From Rickettsiales bacterium (GTDB taxonomy: Bacteria; Pseudomonadota; Alphaproteobacteria; Rickettsiales; UBA1997): a stretch of DNA of 8,472 nucleotides. The stretch lies in assembly GCA_947455365.1 (NCBI GenBank), contig CANGNU010000037.1:1-8472 (forward strand), written 5' to 3'. The notes beneath the pieces were generated by a model. That model saw nothing but the letters and a program-made list of their open reading frames with translations, was not told where the DNA came from and did no database searches. Positions within the stretch are counted from its first letter, which is position 1; each line of letters starts with the position of its first letter. The translations under genes and the position numbers were made by a program. Positions 1 to 5,050 of this stretch are shown here, piece by piece.

Positions 1-478
1 GCAGCGCCGCCATTGCTGCGGAAAGGGTTTTAACAATAACATTTTTTGGCGTTTCAAGGCCAATTTTTTCCATCGCCTTTTGAAATAAAGAGCGATCTTC
101 AGCCTTGTGAATGGCGTCAATAGAGGCTCCAATCAATTCTACATTATATTTTGCCAACACACCATTTTTAGCCAAAGCAATTGCGCAGTTAAGTGCAGTT
201 TGGCCGCCAACCGTTGGTAATATTGCGTCGGGGCGCTCTTTGGCGATGATAGATTCAACCACGCGAGGGTCAATTGGCTCAATGTAGGTGCGGTCAGCAA
301 GGTTTGGGTCAGTCATGATTGTTGCTGGATTCGAGTTGATTAGAATCACTCTGTAACCCTCTTCCTTCAAGGCTTTGCAGGCTTGCGTGCCTGAATAATC
401 GAACTCACAAGCTTGTCCAATTACAATTGGCCCAGCACCGATAATTAAAATTGATTTGAGATCTGTTCTTTTTGGCAT
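1..478 (-). CDS. carB: Carbamoyl-phosphate synthase large subunit, N-terminal part (partial, runs off the left edge)
   Basis: The large subunit of carbamoyl-phosphate synthase makes carbamoyl phosphate from bicarbonate, ATP and ammonia channelled from CarA, feeding pyrimidine and arginine synthesis in the cytoplasm. About 159 codons are visible of a family that is usually about 1070 residues. The protein opens [20 protein letters not shown], continues [20 protein letters not shown], then carries [10 protein letters not shown] and [11 protein letters not shown]. These are hallmark N-terminal carB segments, covering the pre-ATP-grasp domain and the entry to the first ATP-grasp domain. The start is the ATG at 476-478, which gives the canonical MPKRTD opening. 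No Shine-Dalgarno is seen before it (AAATAAATCTC). A near-consensus promoter lies 40-67 bp upstream. The 3' part and any carA neighbour are outside the window. The frame is intact throughout, and identification is very secure. Confidence 0.97.
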   Translation of the reverse strand, partial: MPKRTDLKSILIIGAGPIVIGQACEFDYSGTQACKALKEEGYRVILINSNPATIMTDPNLADRTYIEPIDPRVVESIIAKERPDAILPTVGGQTALNCAIALAKNGVLAKYNVELIGASIDAIHKAEDRSLFQKAMEKIGLETPKNVIVKTLSAAMAAL

Positions 479-497
479 GAGATTTATTTAAGAAAAC

Positions 498-525
498 TTG
501 AGAAAATTTTGCCTATGATTATAAT
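498..525 (+). promoter_or_regulatory. Sigma-70-type promoter facing nusB, overlapping the carB promoter
   Basis: On the plus strand a -35 TTGAGA (498-503) and a perfect -10 TATAAT (520-525) are 16 nt apart. A start near 532 would give a nusB leader of about 170 nt that contains the double-hairpin repeat. The two -10 boxes are built on one 8-bp palindrome, ATTATAAT (518-525). RNA polymerase could therefore occupy only one orientation at a time. It may drive nusB-rimM, since no better promoter was found closer to nusB. Confidence 0.55.
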
Positions 526-529
526 AGGC
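511..529. promoter_or_regulatory. Inverted repeat spanning the divergent -10 boxes
   Basis: GCCTAT (511-516) and ATAGGC (524-529) form a perfect 6-bp inverted repeat around the 7-nt centre GATTATA. It covers both -10 elements and is followed by the overlapping palindrome GGCGCC (527-532). The placement suits a repressor operator that could shut both carB and nusB promoters. A short chance palindrome cannot be excluded. Confidence 0.3.
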
Positions 530-545
530 GCCTTAGAAAAGTCAA
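518..545 (-). promoter_or_regulatory. Sigma-70-type promoter for carB
   Basis: On the minus strand a -35 TTGACT (540-545) is separated by 16 nt from a perfect -10 TATAAT (518-523). Transcription would start near 511, giving a leader of about 33 nt before the carB ATG at 478. This is the best promoter match in the window. Its -10 shares most of its bases with the plus-strand -10 described separately. Promoter activity is inferred from sequence only. Confidence 0.7.
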
Positions 546-555
546 TTTCAGCGGA

Positions 556-684
556 TTAAATTTTTACGCCACACAATTTTGACTAATTTTATGCTGCATA
601 AAACAGCTGCCCGCCTGCGGGAATCCCTAGTTAGATTTAAATTTTTACGCTGCATAAGGCAGCGCCCCGCTTGCGGGGATCCCC
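556..684. repeat. GC-rich double-hairpin repeat, two copies plus a truncated 5' piece, between carB and nusB
   Basis: Two related units align without gaps, 591-628 and 647-684, with 30 of 38 positions identical and a 56-bp offset. The second copy is intact. Its stem CGCTGC/GCAGCG (648-653, 659-664; loop ATAAG) is followed at once by CCCCGC/GCGGGG (665-670, 673-678; loop TT). The GGGG then also pairs with a further CCCC in the palindrome GGGGATCCCC (675-684), so the last two hairpins exclude each other. The first copy keeps GCTG/CAGC (593-596, 604-607) and CCCGC/GCGGG (610-614, 617-621). It has lost the outer pairs, as expected of a decayed copy. The 14-mer TTAAATTTTTACGC occurs at 556-569 and again at 637-650, leading into copy two, so 556-569 may be the stump of a third unit. 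The G+C content contrasts sharply with the AT-rich surroundings. This resembles a REP/BIME-type or other small palindromic repeat, but I do not recognise the family. Confidence 0.75.
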
Positions 685-701
685 AATAATAAATATATAG
701 T

Positions 702-1307
702 ATGCCTACAAAAAATGGTTCTAAAAAAAATCTTCCTATTACCAGCCGCAAGCGCACTTTGTCTCGCTTAATGGCAGTGCAAATTTTTTATCAATTTGAG
801 TTTTTCAACAAAAATACAGCCGCAGAAGCAAGCGAATCTAGCGTGGACGACAATTCCCTTAATGCCATCGAAAAATTCACTCGTGAAAAAAACGCGGTGA
901 CAAAAATTGGCCTTGCTGATTTAAAAAACAGCCTCATCGACAACTACGCTATCAATGATGAAGACGATATAAAATCTTACCGCGATAAAATTGATGTAAC
1001 GCTAATCGACAATTTAATTAACGGCCTCAACCTAGACCTAGCAAACATTGACGCCGATATTGCACCATTTTTAAAAGGCGAATGGACTCTGGAAAATATC
1101 TCGCCAATCATGCTGCAAATTTTGCGCCTTGCCGCCCTTGAGTTAAAATTTTCGCAAGATATTCCACTAAAAGTTTTAGTTAACGAATATGTCGATGTAG
1201 CCGCGTGTTTCTTCGCTGCAAACAAGGTTACCTTCGCCAATTCTGTTATTGAAAATTTGGCAAAAAATTATCGCGCAGAAGAATTTTCTACAATAAAAAA
1301 TAAGTAA
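702..1307 (+). CDS. nusB: Transcription antitermination factor NusB, long form
   Basis: NusB binds boxA RNA together with NusE (S10) and supports antitermination on rRNA operons. The 201-residue product is longer than the usual 140-160. Residues 16-35 (RKRTLSRLMAVQIFYQFEFF, the arginine-rich first helix) match the NusB N-terminus. Residues about 100-190 hold the rest of the helical fold: LIDNLINGL, APFLKGEW, ISPIMLQILRLAALEL, DIPLKVLVNEYVDVA and VTFANSVIENLAK. Between them, about residues 36-92 is an acidic, asparagine-rich insertion with no counterpart in short NusB proteins. The ATG at 702 is chosen because the next in-frame Met (residue 24) would remove the RNA-binding arginines. No Shine-Dalgarno is seen (AAATATATAGT before ATG). 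It is probably co-transcribed with rimM 39 bp downstream. ribH, a common NusB neighbour, is not beside it. Confidence 0.93.
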   Translation: MPTKNGSKKNLPITSRKRTLSRLMAVQIFYQFEFFNKNTAAEASESSVDDNSLNAIEKFTREKNAVTKIGLADLKNSLIDNYAINDEDDIKSYRDKIDVTLIDNLINGLNLDLANIDADIAPFLKGEWTLENISPIMLQILRLAALELKFSQDIPLKVLVNEYVDVAACFFAANKVTFANSVIENLAKNYRAEEFSTIKNK

Positions 1308-1309
1308 AA

Positions 1310-1346
1310 TTACATAAACCACTTACATAAACATTTTACATAAAAA
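1310..1346 (+). repeat. Three 13-bp-period tandem repeats filling the nusB-rimM gap
   Basis: TTACATAAA occurs three times at an exact 13-bp period: 1310-1318, 1323-1331 and 1336-1344. Each copy is followed by a variable 4-bp spacer (CCAC, CATT, then AA up to the rimM ATG). The array occupies the whole spacer between the nusB stop and the rimM start, where a ribosome-binding site would normally lie, and it contains no AGGAG-like sequence. It could be replication slippage or a protein/RNA-binding array. Function is unknown. Confidence 0.8.
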
Positions 1347-1892
1347 ATGAAAAAAGTTTTAATCGGAAAAATAAATTCAGTTTTTGGAATTAAGGGCGAA
1401 GTCAAGATTATCAGCTATTGCCAGCAACCAACTGACATTGAAAAATATCAACTTTTCGACAAAAACGACAATTTATTCACCCTAAAAATTAGCAATAAAA
1501 ATAAAACCGCTATCGGAACCACTGCGGGTGGCACAATTTTAATTGCCAAAATTGCTGGAGTTGATGACCGCAACAAAGCCGAGAGCCTTAGAGGCGTCGA
1601 GCTTTTCGTTGAGCGCAAAAATTTTAAAGAATTAAAAGATGATGAATTTTATCAAGTTGATTTAATTGGGCTTGATGTGATTGATGATTCAGAAAAAGTT
1701 ATTGGCAAAGTGGTGAATGTAATGGATTTTGGCGCAGGAACAATGCTGGAAATTCAATTTAATGAAGAAAATCCTGAGAAAAAATTAGAGAAAATTGAAA
1801 ACTTCCCTTTCAAAAATGAAATTTTTCCTGAAGTTGATATGCGCGGCAAAACCATTAAAATCAAGCTTCCAGAGGTTGTAGAAATAAAATAA
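1347..1892 (+). CDS. rimM: 16S rRNA processing / 30S maturation factor RimM
   Basis: RimM binds ribosomal protein S19 and helps mature the 30S head domain in the cytoplasm. The 181-residue length is typical of the family. The N-terminal RimM domain (about 1-95) begins KVLIGKINSVFGIKGEVKI, the usual GxIxxxHGIKGE pattern with Phe in place of His. It ends near RNKAESLRGVELFVER. The C-terminal PRC-barrel domain (about 98-178) shows DDEFYQVDLIGLDV, VIGKVVNVMDFGAGTMLEI, FPFKNEIFPEVD and a final IKIKLPEVV. The start ATG follows the 13-bp repeat array directly. RimM usually sits in rpsP-rimM-trmD-rplS. Here nusB is upstream and the next gene, ybgC, converges on it after 11 bp, so the standard cluster is broken. 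No terminator is visible in that gap. Confidence 0.94.
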   Translation: MKKVLIGKINSVFGIKGEVKIISYCQQPTDIEKYQLFDKNDNLFTLKISNKNKTAIGTTAGGTILIAKIAGVDDRNKAESLRGVELFVERKNFKELKDDEFYQVDLIGLDVIDDSEKVIGKVVNVMDFGAGTMLEIQFNEENPEKKLEKIENFPFKNEIFPEVDMRGKTIKIKLPEVVEIK

Positions 1893-1903
1893 TTTTAACA
1901 CAT

Positions 1904-2311
1904 TTACAAACCAAGATCTTCTCGCATTTTTTGTGAAATTTTCTTCGGCTTAAAATTATCAAAACCAACGCAGACAATTTCAACTTTAAGGCGCGAAATA
2001 ACTTCATCGGCCTTACACATTTCTTGCCGCATAACAATTGATGCAGCGTTAATTTCCTCTACTTTCACAGTTACTTCTAATAAATCATCAAGCTTGGCGG
2101 GCCTTACGCAATCAAGCTCGCAGCGCCTAACAACAAAGGCAGTTTTTTCTGTTTCGATTAATTCTTGCTGCGAAATTTTTAGGTGGCGTAAAAAATCGGT
2201 GCGGGCGCGCTCAAAAAATTTGAGGTAATTAGCGTAGTACATTACGCCGCCAGCATCGGTGTCTTCATAGTAAACGCGGTATTGCGCAAAAAAATTATTT
2301 GACTTCAACAT
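1904..2311 (-). CDS. ybgC: YbgC-type acyl-CoA thioesterase (hotdog fold)
   Basis: YbgC proteins hydrolyse acyl-CoA thioesters in the cytoplasm and are often encoded with the Tol-Pal envelope system. The 135-residue product has the full single hotdog domain. Its active-site segment is VYYEDTDAGGVMYYANYLKF (residues 13-32), with D19 matching the catalytic aspartate of E. coli YbgC (D18). The adjoining FFERARTDFLRHL is also typical. The family commonly has His in GVVYHANY, but this protein has Tyr (Y26). The start ATG (2309-2311) lies inside the end of queD and overlaps it by 17 nt, implying translational coupling. No Shine-Dalgarno is evident (ACCCCAAATTGTT). tolQ, tolR and tolA are not adjacent, so a Tol-Pal link cannot be inferred from context. 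Confidence 0.92.
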   Translation of the reverse strand: MLKSNNFFAQYRVYYEDTDAGGVMYYANYLKFFERARTDFLRHLKISQQELIETEKTAFVVRRCELDCVRPAKLDDLLEVTVKVEEINAASIVMRQEMCKADEVISRLKVEIVCVGFDNFKPKKISQKMREDLGL

Positions 2312-2714
2312 AACAATTTGGGGTTTCGTAAAGTTTAATTGAGACGCATTTTACATTTTTTCCAGCAAATAATTTGGGGCAAACTTTATGCAACAAAAAG
2401 CTGGCGATGTTTTCGGCTGTAGGGTTTTCATCAAGGTAGAAAATTTTTTGCGCGGTTTCAGCAGCAATTTTTTCGCCAAGAATTTTATCTTCGCGAAATA
2501 AAATTGTATTATGGTCAAAATTTTCATCAACCCAAGAGCCAAGAAGTTGGCGCACTTCACCAAAATCTATTACGCGGCCTAAATTATCAAGGTCATTTGC
2601 AACAAAGCTGGCCTCAATTGCATAGCGATGGCCATGCAGCATTTTGCATTTGCTTTCATGGTTTAAAATGCGATGTGCGGCGTCAAATTCAATTCTTCTT
2701 GTGCAAGTAATCAT
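2295..2714 (-). CDS. queD: 6-carboxy-5,6,7,8-tetrahydropterin synthase QueD (PTPS family)
   Basis: QueD converts dihydroneopterin triphosphate to 6-carboxytetrahydropterin, the second step to the queuosine/preQ0 nucleoside of tRNA. The 139-residue product has the T-fold signature. Zinc ligands are H14 (EFDAAHR), H27 and H29 (MLHGHRY). C23 in SKCKMLHGH aligns with the catalytic Cys of E. coli QueD. D67-H68 (FDHNTIL) and E130 (LYETPNC) complete the active site. GRVIDFGEVR (46-55) and NPTAENIA (97-104) are further family motifs. The first ATG (2712-2714) gives a canonical N-terminus. It is the first gene of a two-gene unit with ybgC and is divergent from hisI. No other queuosine gene is in view. 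A PTPS with another pterin role is the main alternative, but the Cys-x3-His-Gly-His arrangement favours QueD. Confidence 0.9.
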   Translation of the reverse strand: MITCTRRIEFDAAHRILNHESKCKMLHGHRYAIEASFVANDLDNLGRVIDFGEVRQLLGSWVDENFDHNTILFREDKILGEKIAAETAQKIFYLDENPTAENIASFLLHKVCPKLFAGKNVKCVSIKLYETPNCYVEVK

Positions 2715-2777
2715 GTTATGTTAATTTATTCAAAAGGCCGTAATCATTGGCTCAATTGGTGTATTAAAATATATTAT
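2715..2777. promoter_or_regulatory. Divergent queD/hisI intergenic region, promoters not resolved
   Basis: This 63-bp AT-rich spacer must hold the 5' signals of both queD (-) and hisI (+). TTGGCT (2747-2752) with TATATT 17 nt later (2770-2775) sits too close to the hisI ATG for a normal leader. TTGAGC on the minus strand (2750-2755) has only weak -10 matches facing queD. Neither gene has a Shine-Dalgarno. The role is inferred from gene orientation. Confidence 0.35.
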
Positions 2778-3098
2778 ATGAAACAAAATTTAAAAAATCT
2801 AAAGTTTAATGAGCAAGGCTTAATCTGCGCCATTGCCCAAGACTCTAGCAGCGGCAGCATTTTAATGCAAGCTTGGATGAATAAAGAAAGCATAGAATTA
2901 ACTCTAAAAACTGGCTTTGCAACTTATTTTTCGCGTTCGCGCCAAGCCTTGTGGAAGAAGGGCGAAAGCTCGGGCCATGTGCAAAAAGTGGTAGAAATTT
3001 TGGTGGATTGCGATTTCGACTGCATTTTGCTTAAAGTACAACAACAAGGCCCCGCCTGTCACACGGGGGCACCGAATTGTTTTTTTAATAAACTTTAA
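2778..3098 (+). CDS. hisI: Phosphoribosyl-AMP cyclohydrolase, single-domain HisI
   Basis: HisI opens the purine ring of phosphoribosyl-AMP to give ProFAR-I in the third step of histidine synthesis. The 106-residue product spans one complete domain and has no fused HisE pyrophosphohydrolase, unlike E. coli HisIE. Visible motifs are ILMQAWMNKES, a YFSRSRQALWKKGESSGHVQ segment (residues 50-69), the metal cluster DCDFDC with D77, D79 and D81, and GPACHTGAPNCF. C78, C94 and C101 match the zinc cysteines of the family. The reading frame is open back to an ATG at 2673, but that start would overlap queD and add 35 unrelated residues. The ATG at 2778 gives the conserved N-terminus. No other his gene is beside it. 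Its TAA overlaps the stop of the converging downstream gene by 4 nt. Confidence 0.95.
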   Translation: MKQNLKNLKFNEQGLICAIAQDSSSGSILMQAWMNKESIELTLKTGFATYFSRSRQALWKKGESSGHVQKVVEILVDCDFDCILLKVQQQGPACHTGAPNCFFNKL

Positions 3099-4243
3099 CT
3101 TTTACTTTTTTCGCGAATAACCCCTTCAAGCCCTTTAGCACTAGCATTTGCAACTGCAGTTGATGCGATATTTTTAACCACACCTTCCATGCGATTTACA
3201 TCCACCATTTTTGTCTTTGTTTTAGAAAGAAAAACTTCAACCTCTGCAGACTTCGCCAAATCTTTATCGCAACCAATACCATGCTCCAAGCATTTCTGAT
3301 AATAAAATGCCCCTCTATCAGCATTAACATTATTGGCATTGCCATGTTCTCTTAAGTGCTTGCCAATCTCATACAAATCCTCAAAAGTTTTCGCGGCCTT
3401 TTCTTTGTTCAAAAATTCTTTCCCGCCAGCAATAGCAGAAATGCCAATTAAAAATTTTGCCTCGCAAAATTCATGTGGAAACAATCCTTTGCCAGCAACC
3501 GCTTCTTCAAAAGACTTCAAAACATTGTTGTCTAAAAAATAAATCTCTTTCTCAGCTTTAGATAACCCCATGGTCGCAAAGCGACCAACAAGACGGTGCC
3601 CATCTTGTTCATTTAATTCACGCTGATTAACCGCCTCATAATACTGATTTCTGCAACGGAATATCTCTGCTTGATCTTTGGTAACACTGGCACTCTCAAG
3701 TTTATTCAAATAGCCTTTCCCAAAAAAAACATCCTTAAAACTAGAAATTCCCGCAAGACTAAAATTATGACGATGAAATACTTCTAAAATCAACAAGGCA
3801 GAAAAGTCATTATTTTTAGCCATATCTTCCAGGCTCCTAAGACCATCTTTTTTAGAAAGAGCTTCAGAAGAACGCAATTCTTTGCGACCTCCCATTACTA
3901 TTTGCATTAATTTAAGAGATTCTTGCGATAAAAAATTTTTGAAAGCAAAAGCCTTTGAAATGGCGTCATGTTTTTTAGTGTCATCACCATCAATTGAATC
4001 ATCTGCAACATGAGAAGAATCTTGGGCATCAGCCTTCAACTCAACAGTCGGCAAAACATTCTCAAGCTCCAGGCCTTTGAGGCCATTTTGCATTTGCTCT
4101 ACCCAGCTCAATATTTCATCCATGTCTTCCTCCATTTTATTCCTATCACTCTCCTCCTCCACCATCTTCAGCTTCTCTTCCTCTTCTATTGATTTCATAA
4201 GATCTTCATCAAGATCCGATAGTATATCTTTTTTATTATCCAT
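3095..4243 (-). CDS. Uncharacterised acidic helical protein with possible degenerate Sel1-like repeats
   Basis: I do not recognise this 382-residue protein. It has no signal peptide or membrane segment, so it appears soluble. Residues 1-60 are strongly acidic and probably coiled-coil (SIEEEEKLKMVEEESDR). Residues 61-95 are an Asp/Ser-rich linker. From about 95 to the end it is predominantly helical. Two stretches fit the Sel1-like pattern. Residues 262-294 keep A-x3-I-G-x2-A-x2-G and later KAAKTF. Residues 322-332 keep G-x-G-C-x2-D-x2-K-S, against the family GxGVxxDxxKA. The C-terminal 40 residues are Ala/Lys/Ser-rich. Sel1-like proteins scaffold complexes, and some are secreted to host cells, but no such role can be claimed here. 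Start ATG 4241-4243 has no Shine-Dalgarno. It lies 63 bp after truA on the same strand and converges with hisI. The long intact frame and biased composition support a real gene; function is open. Confidence 0.75.
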   Translation of the reverse strand: MDNKKDILSDLDEDLMKSIEEEEKLKMVEEESDRNKMEEDMDEILSWVEQMQNGLKGLELENVLPTVELKADAQDSSHVADDSIDGDDTKKHDAISKAFAFKNFLSQESLKLMQIVMGGRKELRSSEALSKKDGLRSLEDMAKNNDFSALLILEVFHRHNFSLAGISSFKDVFFGKGYLNKLESASVTKDQAEIFRCRNQYYEAVNQRELNEQDGHRLVGRFATMGLSKAEKEIYFLDNNVLKSFEEAVAGKGLFPHEFCEAKFLIGISAIAGGKEFLNKEKAAKTFEDLYEIGKHLREHGNANNVNADRGAFYYQKCLEHGIGCDKDLAKSAEVEVFLSKTKTKMVDVNRMEGVVKNIASTAVANASAKGLEGVIREKSKS

Positions 4244-4282
4244 AAAAATTGGGCGAATTTAGTTAAAAAGCAAAGTTACAGC

Positions 4283-4299
4283 AATCTCATCAAGAGATT
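4283..4299 (-). terminator. Weak hairpin downstream of truA, doubtful terminator
   Basis: AATCTC (4283-4288) and GAGATT (4294-4299) form a 6-bp stem with a 5-nt loop between truA and the next gene on the same strand. In the direction of truA transcription the nearest T-run (TTTTT) lies about 13 nt after the stem, and the stem is AT-rich. It is therefore a poor match to an intrinsic terminator. It might attenuate read-through into the uncharacterised gene, or be chance. Confidence 0.2.
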
Positions 4300-4306
4300 A
4301 AACCAA

Positions 4307-5047
4307 TTAATAGTCAACTCCTAAAAAATAAAGCCCACAAGCAGGAGCATTAGGGCCCGATTTTTTTCTATCTTTACTTTGTAAAATTTCTAAAACATCT
4401 TGCGCAGCAATCTTGCCCGAACCAACTAACACTAGCGTTCCAACAATATTTCTAACCATGTGATGCAAAAAAGATTTTGCACTAATTTCAATAATCAGCT
4501 CTTCACCATTGCGATTTATTGTAATTTTTTCCACCGTTTTTACTGGAGTTTTTGACTGACATTCCGCATCACGAAAGGCAGAAAAATCATGTTCGCCAAT
4601 TAGGTGCGAAGCGGCTTCATTCATGGCTGCGTCATTTAGCGCAACTGGCACATGCCATGCGCGATTTTTTTGTAACGCCAGCGCACTCTTACGATTAATA
4701 ATTACATAGCGATAAGTGCGCAATTTTGCAGAAAATCTGCTGTTAAATTCATCAGAAACTTTCTCGCAATTTGTAATAACAACATTGCTTTCTCGTAGGT
4801 GGTTGTTGAGCCCAACCATTATGCGAAAATTTTCAATTTCTTTGGTGATGGCAAAATCTGCTACTTGCGCAATAGCGTGCACCCCAGCATCGGTGCGGCC
4901 CGAGCCATTTATTTTAACGCGCTCTTGCGTCATATTAAACACCGCTTGCTCAAGAATTTCTTCAATTGAATTACCCTTTTGATCAGGCTGCTTCTGCCAC
5001 CCGACATAATTGGTTCCATCATATTCAATAGTAATTTTATAATGCAT
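4307..5047 (-). CDS. truA: tRNA pseudouridine(38-40) synthase TruA
   Basis: TruA converts uridines 38-40 in the tRNA anticodon arm to pseudouridine. The 246-residue length is close to the family norm (E. coli 270). The first domain opens YKITIEYDGTNYVGWQKQ (3-20). The catalytic loop is GSGRTDAGVHA (48-58), with D53 the nucleophilic aspartate. R110-T-Y112-R-Y114 matches the conserved active-site Tyr segment. The second domain shows HDFSAFRDAE, SFLHHMVRNIVGTLVLVG near residues 190-210 and GPNAPACGLYFLGVDY at the end. The ATG (5045-5047) is supported by the only clear Shine-Dalgarno in the window, AGGAG seven nt upstream and inside the end of addB. Only 3 nt separate it from addB, so the two are very likely co-transcribed. 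In many alphaproteobacteria the gene after addB is addA. Confidence 0.96.
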   Translation of the reverse strand: MHYKITIEYDGTNYVGWQKQPDQKGNSIEEILEQAVFNMTQERVKINGSGRTDAGVHAIAQVADFAITKEIENFRIMVGLNNHLRESNVVITNCEKVSDEFNSRFSAKLRTYRYVIINRKSALALQKNRAWHVPVALNDAAMNEAASHLIGEHDFSAFRDAECQSKTPVKTVEKITINRNGEELIIEISAKSFLHHMVRNIVGTLVLVGSGKIAAQDVLEILQSKDRKKSGPNAPACGLYFLGVDY

Positions 5048-5050
5048 ATT

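Noticed and set aside
579..606. TTGACT at 579-584 as a second nusB promoter
   Set aside because: No acceptable -10 is found 16-18 nt downstream; the position falls in the hairpin repeat.
548..757. A 69-codon open frame on the minus strand across the carB-nusB spacer
   Set aside because: It is made mostly of the hairpin repeat and the opposite strand of nusB, has no recognisable domain, and lies over a region better explained as repeat and leader.
977..1240. Other long open frames opposite or within nusB, queD, truA and addB
   Set aside because: They lie entirely within well-identified genes in other frames and show no family motifs.
2749..2760. GGCTCAATTGGT before hisI resembles a tRNA D-arm
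   Set aside because: No acceptor, anticodon or T-arm follows; the matching stretch is only 12 bp in an AT-rich spacer.
2673..2777. A 35-codon N-terminal extension of hisI from an upstream ATG
   Set aside because: It would overlap the start of queD, adds residues unlike any HisI, and the domain is complete from the ATG at 2778.
4244..4306. Three intergenic spacers (2715-2777, 4244-4306, 8213-8275) are each exactly 63 bp
   Set aside because: Their sequences are unrelated and the gene arrangements differ, so equal length is most likely coincidence.
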